NCBI GenBank assembly: GCA_936450465.1
Contig: OW388300.1
Location: 42,564,358-42,628,357 of the forward strand
Direction of reading: 5' to 3'
DNA from: Gibbula magus
Lineage: Eukaryota > Mollusca > Gastropoda > Trochida > Trochidae
Length of the DNA: 64,000 nucleotides
Position numbers and translations under genes: made by a program. Within the stretch, counting starts at the first letter, position 1. Each line of letters starts with the position of its first letter. Under the pieces are notes generated by a model. It did no database searches. It saw nothing but the letters and a program-made list of their open reading frames with translations, and was not told the DNA's origin. Shown piece after piece: positions 26,201 to 35,564 of this stretch.

Positions 26201-29200
26201 AAGAGAAATCCTGAAGTGGGTACTAGACATTTTGATGTTCCTGACAAAGCCGCTGGTTCAGTTGAAGTTGTCAAATTTTCTCAAAATGATATGGATATTA
26301 AGAGACAAGCTTTACAGTCAAAACCTTTCAGCAGAGAATCCTCGGAAGTTACAACTGTTCAAAGTCCTTTTGAGAAAATGGATTCTGCTGTGAAATCACA
26401 GACTGATATTTCCAGGCAGGCAAGTCAAGCCAAAGAACAAAATTCTGGAAAGTCAAGTCCTTTGCACAAAATTTCAAGTAGCACATTTCACTTGGGAGGT
26501 TCAAGCCCAGGAAATCAAGATCCAGATCAAAGTCCAGCAATTGGAGCCAACTCGCCCAAAAAATCCTTCAGTGGAGAAAGTTCTGGTCATGGTCAGAGAA
26601 AACCTCACAATAGTGGAAATTCTTCCAGGGAATCCTCAATTGGTCAAACAAGTGGTCAGAGAAGACCTCACAATAGTGGAAATTCTTCTAGGGAGTCTTC
26701 AATCGGTCAAGCAAGTGGTCACTCAAGTCCAACTCTCAGTAGATCAGGAACTGCTGGTCAGGGATATGTAAGCCCTTCACAGAACAGCCCTCTGAGAACC
26801 GAATACATAGAACTGCCCATCAGAAATCAGGCAACACCAGTCAAGACTCGAGTAGAAGATCCCTATCCAACAAGCTACTACCCTCCGACCAATCTGTTTG
26901 ACCCCGTCAATAGTGATGAGCTGTTTGGAGATCCGTTAGATCCTCAAAGCTACACAAATTTCGGACAGCATGGCCAAGCATCCTCTACACCAGTGATTAG
27001 AAATAGTTCCTTTCAGATCTCGCCGAGATATATCAATAATCATGGACAATTACATCAATCTCAAGCGGCGGGCGAGTCAAAAGATTTAAGATATGAGGTC
27101 AACATCAAACCCGAACCTTTGGGAGAAGCTGCAGTTTTCCCAGGACCAACCCAAAAGGTCTCCAAAGTTGAAGCTCAGATGGTGCAAAATCATGGCTTTA
27201 TGTTTCAAAATGAACGCAGTTCCACCCCAAAAGCATCCTTAGCAAAGCAAAGGTCGGCCTCCACAAATGGCTCCACGCTGAAAGGTGGGACGGCTGATTA
27301 TGCCTACGAACCGAAAGTTAAAGATTCTGGAAGCCTGGAGAATCTACTCACAGAACAGGAGGTCGAAAAGTCACCCAAAAAGAACAAAAATCTTACGCTT
27401 GACGTTAACAGAACAGTTCCCAAATCAAGCAACTATCACCGCGTGGTGTCAGAACCGGCTAATTCCGAGAAACCAGTGATGACCATGTCACACCCAAAAA
27501 CTTGTCCTGAAATCTGTATGCATTGTACCAGGGATAGTTCCGGTATAGGAACAAGTCTGCAGTACGTTGAGACAACAAACAACTCACGGAGGAGCAGCGA
27601 CCCCCCTGGAATAACGACCCCGGATCGATCTCGCCACATCTCCGCTGAAACCACTCCATCAACCCCCAAGTCTCAGTACGAGCAGCAGGAGAAGGAATTC
27701 TGTAAGTATTCACAAGATTAACTGTTTATACGGGTCCAAAATTGCCCATAGGCTTCTAGAGCACTGATCTCAGTGATGTCATTGTGATTATGACATCATA
27801 GTGTTGTATCATCAACTTTGTTTTGTCATAGCATTGTCAGTTGTGGTGTTAAATCATTATTAGGGAAGTTATAATAGCATTTTGACATTCAATTGTAGCA
27901 GCATCTATAGCAGATCTCACACAAGTATTATCTACTGTGGGAGCCAAATTTTGATAAAGATTGTGTAATTACGTGGCTTTTCGGAATGGGTCAAGATTTG
28001 ACTTCAGAAATGTTTTAATTGAATTCGCATTATCATGGCACAAAATGCAGAGATCTGAAATGCAAAATTTAAGTAAAAGAGATTTTGCCATTTATATGTG
28101 AAGTTGTCAGCTATTTACATGTACTCCAGATATCAATCTTCCCTTTATCTATAAAGTGTATATAAATATTTTTTTATAAGAAAATATGTAAGTTTTATGA
28201 AGGAATTTAAGAGCAGCAAATTACAAATTAGGACAAAAAAATTAAGTTAGAGCATACCTATATCATTCCTACATACAATAAATTTATTTCCTAATGTAGT
28301 GATTGAGATTATTTAAGGAATTAACCTCATCACTCTCTTGTTGTTACAGCTGCTCTGTCGCAGTCTGATGTGGAGTCAAGCCACGAATTGGCTATGGCGG
28401 ACACAGTAAGTATATGATTTTGATGGCTCACCTCATTGTCCGTGAAGAAGTACTTCCTCCTTTATATATTATTAAAGAAATAGAAGACGAGTTGGCATGC
28501 TTTCTCGTAGAATTAAACATAACAGGAACAATAAAACACAAAAGGGCACAGCAACGAAGATGAACTTAAACAATTACTTGATTGTCCCCTGCCGACGCGA
28601 AGCGGTATTCAGCTCCGTACGTACGTACGTCCCGTTTCTGTTAGTGCAATATCTCATGAACTGCTGCACCTAGAGTCTTAAAATTTGGAACCAGTCTTCA
28701 TTCGGGGAATACCCAGACACCAGTCAATTTGGGTGACCTTGACCTTATTTTCAAGGTCAATATGAGACTTTGACCAATTTTTTAAATTTTGTTAGCGCAA
28801 TTCCTCATGAACTGTTGCGCCTATAGGGTTGAAATTTGGTACCAGTCTTCATTTGGGGAATACACTGACACCAGTCGACTATGAGACTTAGACAAAATTT
28901 TAAAATGTTGTTAGCCCGATATAACAATAATTGAATCAAACATGTAATGATCACTATTCGGTACAAGCTGTGTGTCCACCCTTTCAGCTCATTTCTTAAT
29001 TGTGGCGGGGGACATGGTCACGTTTGTGACAATTACTTGTTTTACATACAACCGAGATATTATGTTATTTGCATCAACTATATTTTGACAATTTCTATGC
29101 CTCCTGTCGTATAACACACTCATTAGCAATTGAACAAAGTGACCTAACATATTATGTCATTTGGTAAGCAACGCTCTAACTGATGTCCTAAATCACGATC

Positions 29201-32200
29201 ATGTTTTATTGTCTCATAAAGCACTCTGTCGGTCCCATTGACTGTCTGTGTTTTATTGCTGCTGGTGTCTTATATAAATTTATAACTGTTATCCAGGAAA
29301 CAGTAAGCCTGCAGATATCCTCCATATAAAACTATTTTATCATACTTCTTTTAAATTTGTAAAAGTCCCATTGGTATGTTATAAATATATCTGTACACTA
29401 ACCCTGCTACCAGTTAGGAGGTCAGTTTGTCAATGACCTGAGATATTGACTCGTCAGGAATGCATCTGTTACTCAGTCTCATTAAAATCAATGGTTCTCA
29501 GAGGAATAAAATTTGCAAAATAGTGCATCTACCGGGATACGAACTCATGTCGTTCTGAGATTCCTCGCCAAACCGTCTGATAACAGGCCATAGACTCCCA
29601 TGTTCTTACGCAATTCAGTAAACCAGTCACAAGAGGTCCAACAAAAGCTTTCGGTGCGAAAAGCTAGGGGAAGATAAATCCAAACAGCTATCTTTTCTTC
29701 TGTTCCGAATGCTTTCAAAACAGCAACCATTGATATGATAGGTCAGCTATTTGACTGGGCTTGGGCTGCGCAAAACTGGTTCAGAACACGCGCCTATACG
29801 GAGTGTTCTCACACCTTGTGACGAGTAATATACAGAACCTAATCGTATCCCGGTAGATGCATTATTTTGCAAATTTTATTCCTCGGAACAAGGTCAATTT
29901 TAATCAGACTGATCTGTCGCTGTTTATTAATTATACCCCCGCTACGAAGTAGTCGGGGGTATATAGCGCTCAGCGCGTCCTTGCGTCCGTCCGTCCGGAA
30001 CACTTTTGGTTCCGCTCATAACTCAAATACTACTTGTTCAATTGTTATGAAACTTTATACATGTACACTTTATGGTCCCTAGATGTGCCTTTTCTATGTT
30101 TCCCTCAGATTCCATGATTATTTTTTCAGATTTTCCACTTTTAAGCGTCTTTGTGTGCGCGTCTATGGTCACACTTTTGGTTCCGCTCATAACTCAAATA
30201 CTACTTGTTCAATTGTTATGAAACTTTATACATGTACACTTCATGGTCCCTAGATGTGCCTTTTCTATGTTTCCCTCAGATTCCATGATTATTTTTTCAG
30301 ATTTTCCACTTTTAAGCGTCTTTGTGTGCGCGTCTATGGTCACACTTTTGGTTCCGCTCATAACTCAAATACTACTTGTTCAATTGTTATGAAACTTTAT
30401 ACATGTACACTTCATGGTCCCTAGATGTGCCTTTTCTATGTTTCCCTCAGATTCCATGATTATTTTTTTCAGATTTTCCACTTTTAAGCGTCTTTGTGTG
30501 CGCGTCTATGGTCACACTTTTGGTTCCGCTCATAACTCAAATACTACTTGTTCAATTGTTATGAAACTTTATACATGGACACTTTATGGTCCCTAGATGT
30601 GCCTTTTCTATGTTTCCCTCAGATTCCATGATTATTTTTTCAGATTTTCCACTTTTAAGCGTCTTTGTGTGCGCGTCTATGCTTACACTTTTGGTTCCGC
30701 TCATTAATCAAATACTACTTGTTCAATTGTTATGAAACTTTATACATGTACACTTTATGGTCCCTAGATGTGCCTTTTCTATGTTTCCCTCAGATTCCAT
30801 GATTATTTTTTCAGATTTTCCACTTTTAAGCGTCTTTGTGTGCGCGTCTATGGTCACACTTTTGGTTCCGCTCATAACTCAAATACTACTTGTTTCCAAG
30901 AAGGTATTAACACCTCATATACATAGCTTCTTTCTTATAAATCTGGTAAATGATTTTGACATGTTCACATTCAAGGTCAAAGGTCAAGGTCATGAGTGCT
31001 TTAATTACTACAATAATCCTTGTAAACATGATAACTTCAAACGTTTTTGTGCTGTCAGGCTCTTATTTGGTATATATCAACTATGGAGATAGACCAAGAT
31101 TTGAAAAAGTTTTCGCTAAAATCTGTCAAAGGTCAAGGTCACAGCAAGGTCACAACTTAAGCATGCTATTGTGAATATGCCTTATGTTAACAATGAACAC
31201 TTTGAGTCATTGCATGATTGTTATACACAATGAAAAGTAATCAGTGATGGTGTGACCTTGAAGGTCTAAGGTCAAGGTCAAGGTCATGAGATATTGGTTC
31301 AGGCCATGTTAATCCTTTGATCCAATTTTGAGATCAGAAATAGGTTTTAAGAACAAACTTGTGAAAAGTGACCCCAGTGATGATTCAACTTGTTAGAATA
31401 ACTTGAATAATGAACAAATTTTGGTCCAAAAAAAATCCCATTTTATTTATGCTGAGGAGAAGGCGGAACAGGGAAAGGCGAGACCCAAAGTTTCGGAGCT
31501 GCTCTGCTTTTGCGGTGTCCCGCAAACGCTCTTCTAGTTGTTTAAATGTTACGAAACCACTTTGACTTTTACTTATACAACATGCTTAGAGGTGTAATAC
31601 TTACTCTGCTTTAATAATATATGTTATGGTCTTTTCATACAAAAGTTTAAACATTGATACCCTTTTGCTATTTTCAAACATTTCTCTTTGACCAATGTTA
31701 ATGTAAAAGCGGGGGTATCATAAGTGAGCTTTGCTCACTAATTCTCTTGTTTATATACCTAACTAGGACCAGACTTCCCCGGCGGTCTGACTTGACCTCT
31801 GTCTCCAGCACTTGTATTTCGTGTAATGATCTCACCATGAGTAATTACGTATAAAAGACTTGAGAGAGTATTTACACAGCATGTTTCACTTTACCCTCAG
31901 TTTGAAGAGGAGGATGTGAGGTTCACGTTGGGTCCAGGATCTTTCAAGGAAGAGCTGGAGTCGGTCCAGAAAACCATTCTGGATGATCACAGTGGTAGGT
32001 TCATTACTTCTCCTCACAGACAACTCGAGACGAGTACTGGATCATGTCACTGTATAGGCAATAACTTGCTTACACATTGTTATTCTAGTGAATTGGTCGC
32101 GCCAGTATGGTTTTGCAATAACAATTGCAGCAGTTACGTGTTAATACTAAACAAGAAAGTAAATCTCATCTTCTAAAACTTTTGTATGAATCAGACGCTT

Positions 32201-33395
32201 TGGTATGAAGCTACTTACTTAGGAAAAACAAGGGAAAACATTCTTTCACTGTTAGACTTGACTTCCCACGCAAGTCATAATCATGTCATACTCCAACACT
32301 GGCTAATTTAAGCCTTTCATTTGGCTGCATTTTGTGAACTTTTCTGTGCTAGCTTGTCCGTGCACTGCTATGCTAGCACAGAAAAGTTCATGGAGAGCAG
32401 CAAGGCTTAAAGCCAGTGATGGAGAATGGCATGAGTAATGACTTGTGGGGGAAGTTTTGCAAGACTCTGCTGATATTCCAGACTTTCTTGCTGAAATAAT
32501 ACCAGCTGCAGATTTACCCTAATACATTGTATATGTGAATGATATCTTTCAGACTTAGGCCACAAGTACCAGCTGCTGAAATATGACCACTCCCCGCTTC
32601 GTTCCATCCTCGTCCTCCCCCGCTACAAGGAGTGGATAGAGATTGTCGACATCATCAGGACGGCGGTCAGTACCTCTTAGTTTCAGTTGGTCAAGATCCA
32701 TTTAAGTGAAGTTCGATACTTTTACTTATGATCTTTCCCTCTGGTGGTCAGAATAGCTCAGGGGTAAGCATGTTCAGCTTCGAATCCAGAAGTCCAGTTC
32801 AAATCCCACCAGGGGCCTTGCAACTTTGTCTACAGTAGAGAACAGTTCTACACACAGTCAAGTTTGGGTGCAACTACACTGAATTTCAGCGCAGTACCAC
32901 CCATGGTTCGTTAGTTCCAGTCGATACTCGCAGGTTTCACTGCTATGCATACACCGTTCTTTACACTTCTCTCTAGCACTAATATAAAGCATGCAAGAAT
33001 TATTTTTTGATGCATATAACTTAACTGTATTAAGAGGTGAGTTGTATATCCTTTTGAGACATACTTCAGACACGATTTGTTCAATTGGTCAAGATACCCT
33101 CCAGCAACGTCTGATATTTATGGCACAAATTCAACTTGAATATTGACAGATAATCTTGTTATCGCCAATCACTGGTTGAGTATCGTCCTAACACTGTACG
33201 TGTCTTCTCTAGGTGAAGCAGTTGGAAGGACTAGACCACTTCACACTGAGGATGTCGGATGACCAACTCGTGGACTACAACGCCCCACTGACCCACGGTC
33301 ACCTAAGGATCAGGGTGTGTCCAGTCTCTGAAGAGGAGGTCAAGACTGGACAAACCACCTGCTGGTGCGAGGAACACGACTTGCACTTCCATTAG
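11070..33395 (+). CDS. MAP3K14: MAP3K14 (NIK)-like protein kinase, 17 coding exons
   Basis: Coding exons: 11070-11248, 13664-15357, 15550-15731, 16504-16557, 17161-17304, 17852-18302, 18679-19505, 19782-19919, 20626-20755, 21352-21495, 22619-22881, 24379-24526, 25038-27701, 28350-28405, 31901-31994, 32553-32665, 33213-33395. All junctions are GT/AG and phases agree, giving about 2,487 residues. The kinase (1196-1450) matches NIK in order: LGNGVAG loop, SGFKFCVKRV with the ATP-binding Lys, NELM with the helix-C Glu, LYGAIR, HEDLKADN, ADFG, WSPE and HPPWTQRY. In vertebrates NIK phosphorylates IKK-alpha in non-canonical NF-kB signalling; that role here is inference. The protein is about 2.6 times human NIK because of long disordered acidic and Ser-rich segments. 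A TAZ-like Cys/His cluster precedes the kinase. MAP3K8 (Tpl2) is the nearest alternative, but TGF/SGF..VK and H.D.KADN favour NIK. Confidence 0.88.
11572..11700 (+). repeat. MITE 'A' 5' fragment
   Basis: The piece matches the left part of the intact A copy at 44,582 (GTGTTGTTGGAG, CGTTATAAATG, TTATCGAGAAGTGC, AACCGAAAA). The rest of the element is missing. Confidence 0.6.
11771..11952. mobile_element. hAT-like MITE with TACCAG target duplication
   Basis: Perfect terminal repeats CAGGGGTTTCATTAAT and ATTAATGAAACCCCTG bound a 182-bp segment. TACCAG is duplicated at 11765-11770 and 11953-11958. The CAGGG start is typical of hAT ends, although hAT duplications are usually 8 bp. It lies in the first coding intron of the NIK-like gene. 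Confidence 0.75.
12124..13455. mobile_element. TIR DNA transposon, 1.33 kb, CAGGGGTCGAAAATA ends
   Basis: The left end CAGGGGTCGAAAATA is mirrored exactly at the right by TATTTTCGACCCCTG. CTATT flanks both sides (12119-12123 and 13456-13460). Inner parts of both ends share ACTCGTCC and CACTTGC motifs. Interior frames (for example 12,681-12,941) are not recognised, so no transposase can be named. The ends look hAT-like. It occupies most of NIK intron 1. Confidence 0.7.
13664..15357 (+). CDS. MAP3K14: NIK-like gene, long acidic N-terminal exon
   Basis: The acceptor is TTTTGCAG and the donor AAAAGG/GTATGT. It encodes residues ~60-625, rich in Glu, Asp, Lys, Gln and Asn, and mostly without predicted fold. 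A short segment around residues 285-335 (DEKTVSNTLKNLMDKLQVKL onward to ECFNLLS) has a helical, hydrophobic pattern unlike the rest and may be a small folded domain that I cannot name. Acidic DEGLFDQ and DQGLVDE blocks recur. Confidence 0.8.
15550..17304 (+). CDS. MAP3K14: NIK-like gene, coding exons 3-5
   Basis: Three exons: 15550-15731, 16504-16557 and 17161-17304. The first encodes Gly-Asn repeats (KGGNSS, KGGNSP, RGDNSRRNS). The second is an 18-codon linker rich in Asp, Gly and Asn. The third encodes SVRKKHSNITDDELIYLLGS, a hydrophobic-patterned segment that leads into the Cys/His cluster. Each junction keeps the frame. Confidence 0.75.
15755..16140 (+). repeat. Two-unit direct repeat in NIK intron
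   Basis: Two ~135-bp copies begin at about 15,818 and 15,957 (AACTTTAACCTTGGC, GATTGCTCAGAGCTAG, CTTGGCATGTGCATACCTTG, TGACCTTGACCTTGCC). CTGTCTGTCTGTC precedes them. The makeup is like the tandem cores of the pearl-like elements further along. Confidence 0.7.
17852..18302 (+). CDS. MAP3K14: NIK-like gene, TAZ-like zinc-cluster exon
   Basis: The acceptor is TTTACTCAG and the donor ATCCAG/GTAAAA. It encodes residues 752-902. Cys and His are spaced H-x4-H-x4-C-x2-C (residues 778-791), then H-x3-C-x6-C-x2-C (800-814), then H-x3-C (824-828). The segment LISHFANCTRLYRQCQVC reads very like CBP/p300 TAZ domains, which have an ISHWKNCTRHDCPVC-type zinc site and a helix before each site. The second site is complete in HCCC order; the third lacks its last two Cys nearby. 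Zinc binding and protein-interaction function are inference. Confidence 0.75.
18679..19505 (+). CDS. MAP3K14: NIK-like gene, Ser-rich linker exon before kinase
   Basis: The acceptor is TTATTCAAG and the donor GCAAAG/GTGAGT. It encodes residues 902-1177. The first two thirds are Ser-rich and disordered (SGSGRFQPSLRSIPESPRR). The last third (from about EREQLLSLELRP) becomes structured, with Trp and Tyr, and ends KHQVREEGVILDSAK just before the kinase, the place where vertebrate NIK has its N-terminal kinase extension. Confidence 0.8.
19782..24526 (+). CDS. MAP3K14: NIK-like kinase domain, five exons
   Basis: Exons 19782-19919, 20626-20755, 21352-21495, 22619-22881 and 24379-24526 encode residues 1178-1452. 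Visible kinase landmarks: GNGVAG loop (1200-1205), Lys1222 in CVKRV, Glu1233 in helix C, catalytic HEDLKADN (1311-1318), DFG (1332-1334), SPE (1358-1360) and GHPPWTQRY. The residue before the catalytic Asp is Glu, not Arg, so this is a non-RD kinase; vertebrate NIK is also non-RD, with Gly there. All catalytic residues are present, so the enzyme should be active. Confidence 0.9.
20135..20435 (+). mobile_element. tRNA-derived SINE in NIK intron
   Basis: B-box-like GAGGGTTCGAATCCCGCC is followed by the shared body GCGCAGTACCACCCATAGTT and the tail AAAGCGGCGTTTAACCTCAA. It sits just after an (AT)n run. Confidence 0.8.
21565..22035 (+). repeat. ~62-bp tandem array in NIK intron
   Basis: About six units carry TTTAGTAT.GACACTTG then TTCAGGTGTTGTTGAATTAC and GAAAGAACTCCTT. 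The last units are diverged (CAACCCATTCCTGTG). Confidence 0.85.
22905..23925 (+). mobile_element. Pearl-like element with ~150-bp tandem core
   Basis: It begins with the hairpin-forming GTCCCCCGCCGCAACGCGGA and TACGTACGTACG, and ends GGCGGGGGAC..GTGGCAAACACTTG. Between lie about six units of ~150 bp, each starting TTGTTAACGCGATATCTCAT and containing GACGCAGACACCAGTCGATT and TTATTTTCAAGGTCACC. This architecture fits bivalve pearl elements (possibly Helentron-derived). The family name is inference. Confidence 0.7.
24790..24992. mobile_element. Foldback MITE 'C', copy 2
   Basis: Inverted arms TTGGCAGTCTCCATCAGTGG and CAGCCAGTGACAAG, with the inner arm AGCCTTGCCCC..TTTCCGT and the centre CATTATGCATTTCAAGTGCA, match the other C copies. 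It lies in the intron before the long Ser-rich exon. Confidence 0.75.
25038..27701 (+). CDS. MAP3K14: NIK-like gene, long Ser-rich exon after kinase
   Basis: The acceptor is CTCTTCAG and the donor GAATTCT/GTAAGT. It encodes residues 1452-2340, dominated by Ser, Gly, Pro, Asn and Gln and lacking any domain I recognise. It contains internal tandem repeats: VVSPGTSEED..FGSG units (about 25,377 and 25,480), SRLFGSGQNS.SSLRRSDGS units (about 25,528 and 25,624) and PHNSGNSSRESSIGQ units (about 26,598 and 26,667). Length differences between individuals are likely in these repeats. Confidence 0.85.
28350..33395 (+). CDS. MAP3K14: NIK-like gene, C-terminal domain exons 14-17
   Basis: Exons 28350-28405, 31901-31994, 32553-32665 and 33213-33395 encode residues 2341-2487, with TAG at 33393-33395. 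The segment IEIVDIIRTA then FTLRMSDDQLVDYNAPL matches in pattern the last ~90 residues of vertebrate NIK (VGDIATGIS..FSLVTKDGQPVRYDMEV), the region that in vertebrates contributes to IKK-alpha binding. The protein ends CWCEEHDLHFH. The intron before exon 15 is 3.5 kb and full of repeats. Confidence 0.8.
28470..29300 (-). repeat. Repeat 'H', copy 2, split by a pearl-like element
   Basis: The flanks 28,470-28,570 and 29,050-29,300 are together the reverse complement of the repeat at 480-755. The middle is replaced by the pearl-like element at 28,575-29,045. Confidence 0.6.
28575..29045 (+). mobile_element. Pearl-like element, short
   Basis: It starts TTGTCCCCTGCCGACGCGAA with TACGTACGTACGT, and ends GGCGGGGGACATGGTC..ACTTGT. 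Two ~155-bp units begin GTTAG.GCAAT..CTCATGAACTG and carry CAGACACCAGTC and TTATTTTCAAGGTCA, shared with the element at 22,905. Confidence 0.7.
29476..29910. mobile_element. Foldback element 'E', copy 1
   Basis: The ends are inverted over about 65 bp: GGAATAAAATTTGCAAAATA..GCATCTACCGGGATACGA on the left, mirrored at 29,845-29,905. The interior is shared with the copy at 56,720 (CCTCGCCAAACCGTCTGATA). Confidence 0.8.
29930..31757 (+). mobile_element. Pearl-like element with 171-bp tandem core
   Basis: The 5' end is a hairpin ACCCCCGCTACGAAGTAGTC..GGGGGT followed by CGTCCGTCCGTCC. The 3' end is GCGGGGGTATC, then AGTGAGCTTTGCTCACT and TCTCTTGTTT, another hairpin. Inside is a 171-bp tandem array and a unique ~850-bp tail rich in AAGGTCAAGGTCA. 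There is no transposase. Confidence 0.65.
30001..30893 (+). repeat. 171-bp satellite-like tandem array, 5.2 units
   Basis: Unit starts (CACTTTTGGTTCCGCTCAT) fall at 30001, 30172, 30343, 30515, 30686 and 30857, so the period is 171 or 172 bp. Units are almost identical, differing by a few bases (for example GCTTACAC for GGTCACAC), so the amplification is recent. Confidence 0.95.
32258..32457. mobile_element. Foldback MITE 'C', copy 3
   Basis: Arms ACTTGACTTCCCACGCAAGT and TGACTTGTGGGGGAAGTTTT, then TTTAAGCC and AAGGCTTAAA, and GAACTTTTCTGTGCTAGC mirrored by GCTAGCACAGAAAAGTTC. It lies in a NIK intron just before exon 16. Confidence 0.75.
32750..33015 (+). mobile_element. tRNA-derived SINE in NIK intron
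   Basis: The head TAGCTCAGGGGTAAGC (A box) and AGTTCAAATCCCACC (B box) precede the shared body GCGCAGTACCACCCATGGTT. The tail is truncated. Confidence 0.75.
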
Positions 33396-34025
33396 CTGTA
33401 TTGGAATAGAATTTGCACTTCTGTTAGGTGTACGTCTGGGTTGTCTGCAGGATCGGGCTTTATTACAATCATCAGAAGAGAATTGATAAGATAAATTTGC
33501 TATTATGTGATATTGCTGTTGTATTGTTCAATGCTTTTGAGTTAAAGATGAAAGGTCTTTCAACTTTTGTAAGGCCAACAGGGATTGGGAAATGATTGGA
33601 TGAAAAAAATGGCCTATTAAAATTTGAAATGTTGCTATTGCTACAAAGGGGAATGGCTCACTTAAAAATCCAAAAATGGCTAAAAGTCCTAAACATGGCC
33701 CATTGTCAAAGATGAGTTTTCCAATCCCTGGGCCAACAATTTCTTCATGTGCCATATTTGAATTGCAACCCAATTTAGTTCCAGTTTTGGACCATTAATT
33801 GTTTCCTCTAGGTTTGTTTTGTTGACCTGCTGATAAGAATTAATTATATCATGTTAAGAAGCGTTCTTGATGGAAATAATTGTCCTGTTTTGAGATAAAA
33901 TCATGTCATCCGAATTATTTTTTCTGAATATGTTCACCTTTGAAATTTTTTGGAATTTACCGTAATCAACCTAATAAGTGCCCGTCAATAGATAACACTC
34001 CCTGCTGGTAATTTTGTGTCAGCCT
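33396..34025 (+). other. MAP3K14: Sequence after the NIK stop, likely 3' UTR
   Basis: No gene is seen. No AATAAA occurs here; the first one downstream of the stop is at 35,776, with another at 36,163. The UTR end is therefore unresolved. Confidence 0.4.
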
Positions 34026-34029
34026 TGTG

Positions 34030-34350
34030 ACACCTAAGGATGTTTCAATGATGGTTAGAGTGTTCAGCTTTGGTTCAAGAGGTTCGGGGTTTAAATCTTG
34101 GCAGGGGCTCGGCAACTTTGTCTACTGTAGGGAACTGTTCTACACACAGTTAGGATGCAATGCTAATCTTTTACACTTCTTCAGTGAGGTACCACCCATG
34201 GTTCGCTAGTTCCAGCCGATGCTCGCAGGTTTCACCACAATACATAGCCACCATGGTGTTGCAGGCTTTCTCCCTGCAATAATACTGGCAGCCATGATAT
34301 AAGTGGAATACTCTTGAAAGCGGCGTTAAACCCCAACTCACCCCACTTTA
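34030..34350 (+). mobile_element. tRNA-derived SINE
   Basis: The head GATGGTTAGAGTGTTC and TTCGGGGTTTAAATC precedes GTACCACCCATGGTTCGC, CAGCCATGATATAAGTG and the tail AAAGCGGCGTTAAACCCCAA. It is the most complete copy of the main SINE family in the window. Confidence 0.85.
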
Positions 34351-34379
34351 ATGAGGGACTAATCATGTACATGTATAAA

Positions 34380-34625
34380 AGATAATAATAATAATAATAA
34401 CACTTTATTGTCCGCAATACAATGTACAGTGGAAATTTGATTTGTGCATTCTGCACACTGCAGCGCCAGTTAATGCGTTGTTCTGTCCTGCTGAGTGTCA
34501 AGCAAGGCAGCAACAACTCCCATCTTTTCACGTCTTTTGGTATGACGCGACCGGGAATCGAACCCCGGCCTTCCGGGTGATGAGCGGACACTCTACCAAC
34601 TGAGCTACATCCCTGGTCGTTGATA
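34380..34625 (-). mobile_element. tRNA-derived SINE, third type
   Basis: On the minus strand a tRNA-like head (GTAGCTCAGTTGGTAGAG as A box, GGGGTTCGATTCCCG as B box) is followed by a ~150-bp body ending GGACAATAAAGTG and a (TTA)n tail. The head's acceptor arms do not pair, so it is not a functional tRNA gene. Confidence 0.75.
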
Positions 34626-34889
34626 CCTGTTGATATCAAAGTGCCCCAAAGAATGGACACTAAAACTAAGTTAAATTGTTAATAGCGCCATCTGTAAAAC
34701 ATAAGCAACTCCTCTGATTATTTTTAAGCTATATGCTGACGACACATATTAGTTTGATTACGGTAAACAACCTTGGAGAGAATTGCGTTGCTTTATATCT
34801 GACCAATTTCAACCTTTGACATGTGATAATTTGTGTATTACATTGTATCAGATCAAGTGTGTTTTTATAACCTCGCTCTTTATTCTCAA

Positions 34890-34962
34890 TTAGTAGTCGC
34901 CGCTAATGGCTGTGATAGTGTTGAAGCGGTGTTAAACAATAACTCTCTCCATTAGAAGTTTC
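34890..34962 (+). repeat. SINE-tail fragment
   Basis: GTCGCCGCTAATGGCTGTGA and GGTGTTAAACAATAACTC match the repeat end at 3,970-4,030. Confidence 0.55.
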
Positions 34963-35564
34963 GAAAATCATCAAATTACAGTCAATCAAAATACTTGCAT
35001 ATGATTTCTTTCAAAATCTTTCGTTTTGTGAAAGATTTCAAACGAATGCAAGAAATTCTATTTCCAATTAAAAAATGATTAAAATTTTTGTATTAATGGA
35101 ATTAAAAAGTTATCAGTAACAGATACATAATATGTTGATCTGTAATTTTTGAGACGGCTTATTGAATTTGCAATGAAATTTTCTAGATTAGTCTATATTA
35201 ACAGTACTGTTAATTTAACAGTACTACTAGTGTAATCAGATTTTTCTTCATATATATATATATATATCTTTTTTTTAGATATTTCTTTCATTTATAGATG
35301 CGCTGACATTACTACTTATGGCTTTAATCAGATTTGTATCATTATTCAGAAAAACATAAATCATTTAATTAAATTCAAATTGGCCCGTGATTTTCATGAA
35401 ACAAGTTTGACTTGGGAAACTTTAAATGGCGTTTATTTGTGCTTTGTAAATGGTTTTTGGGGGTTTTGTTGTTATGAATAATGTTTCAAGTACACAATGT
35501 TTGTTATTATTAAGTGCTTGTTGAATTGTACATGTTCTATTATGTGTACTCAGATATTTTAACA

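Noticed and set aside
34545..34625. Minus-strand tRNA-like sequence with good A and B boxes
   Set aside because: The acceptor arms do not pair and a SINE body with a (TTA)n tail follows, so it is the head of a SINE.
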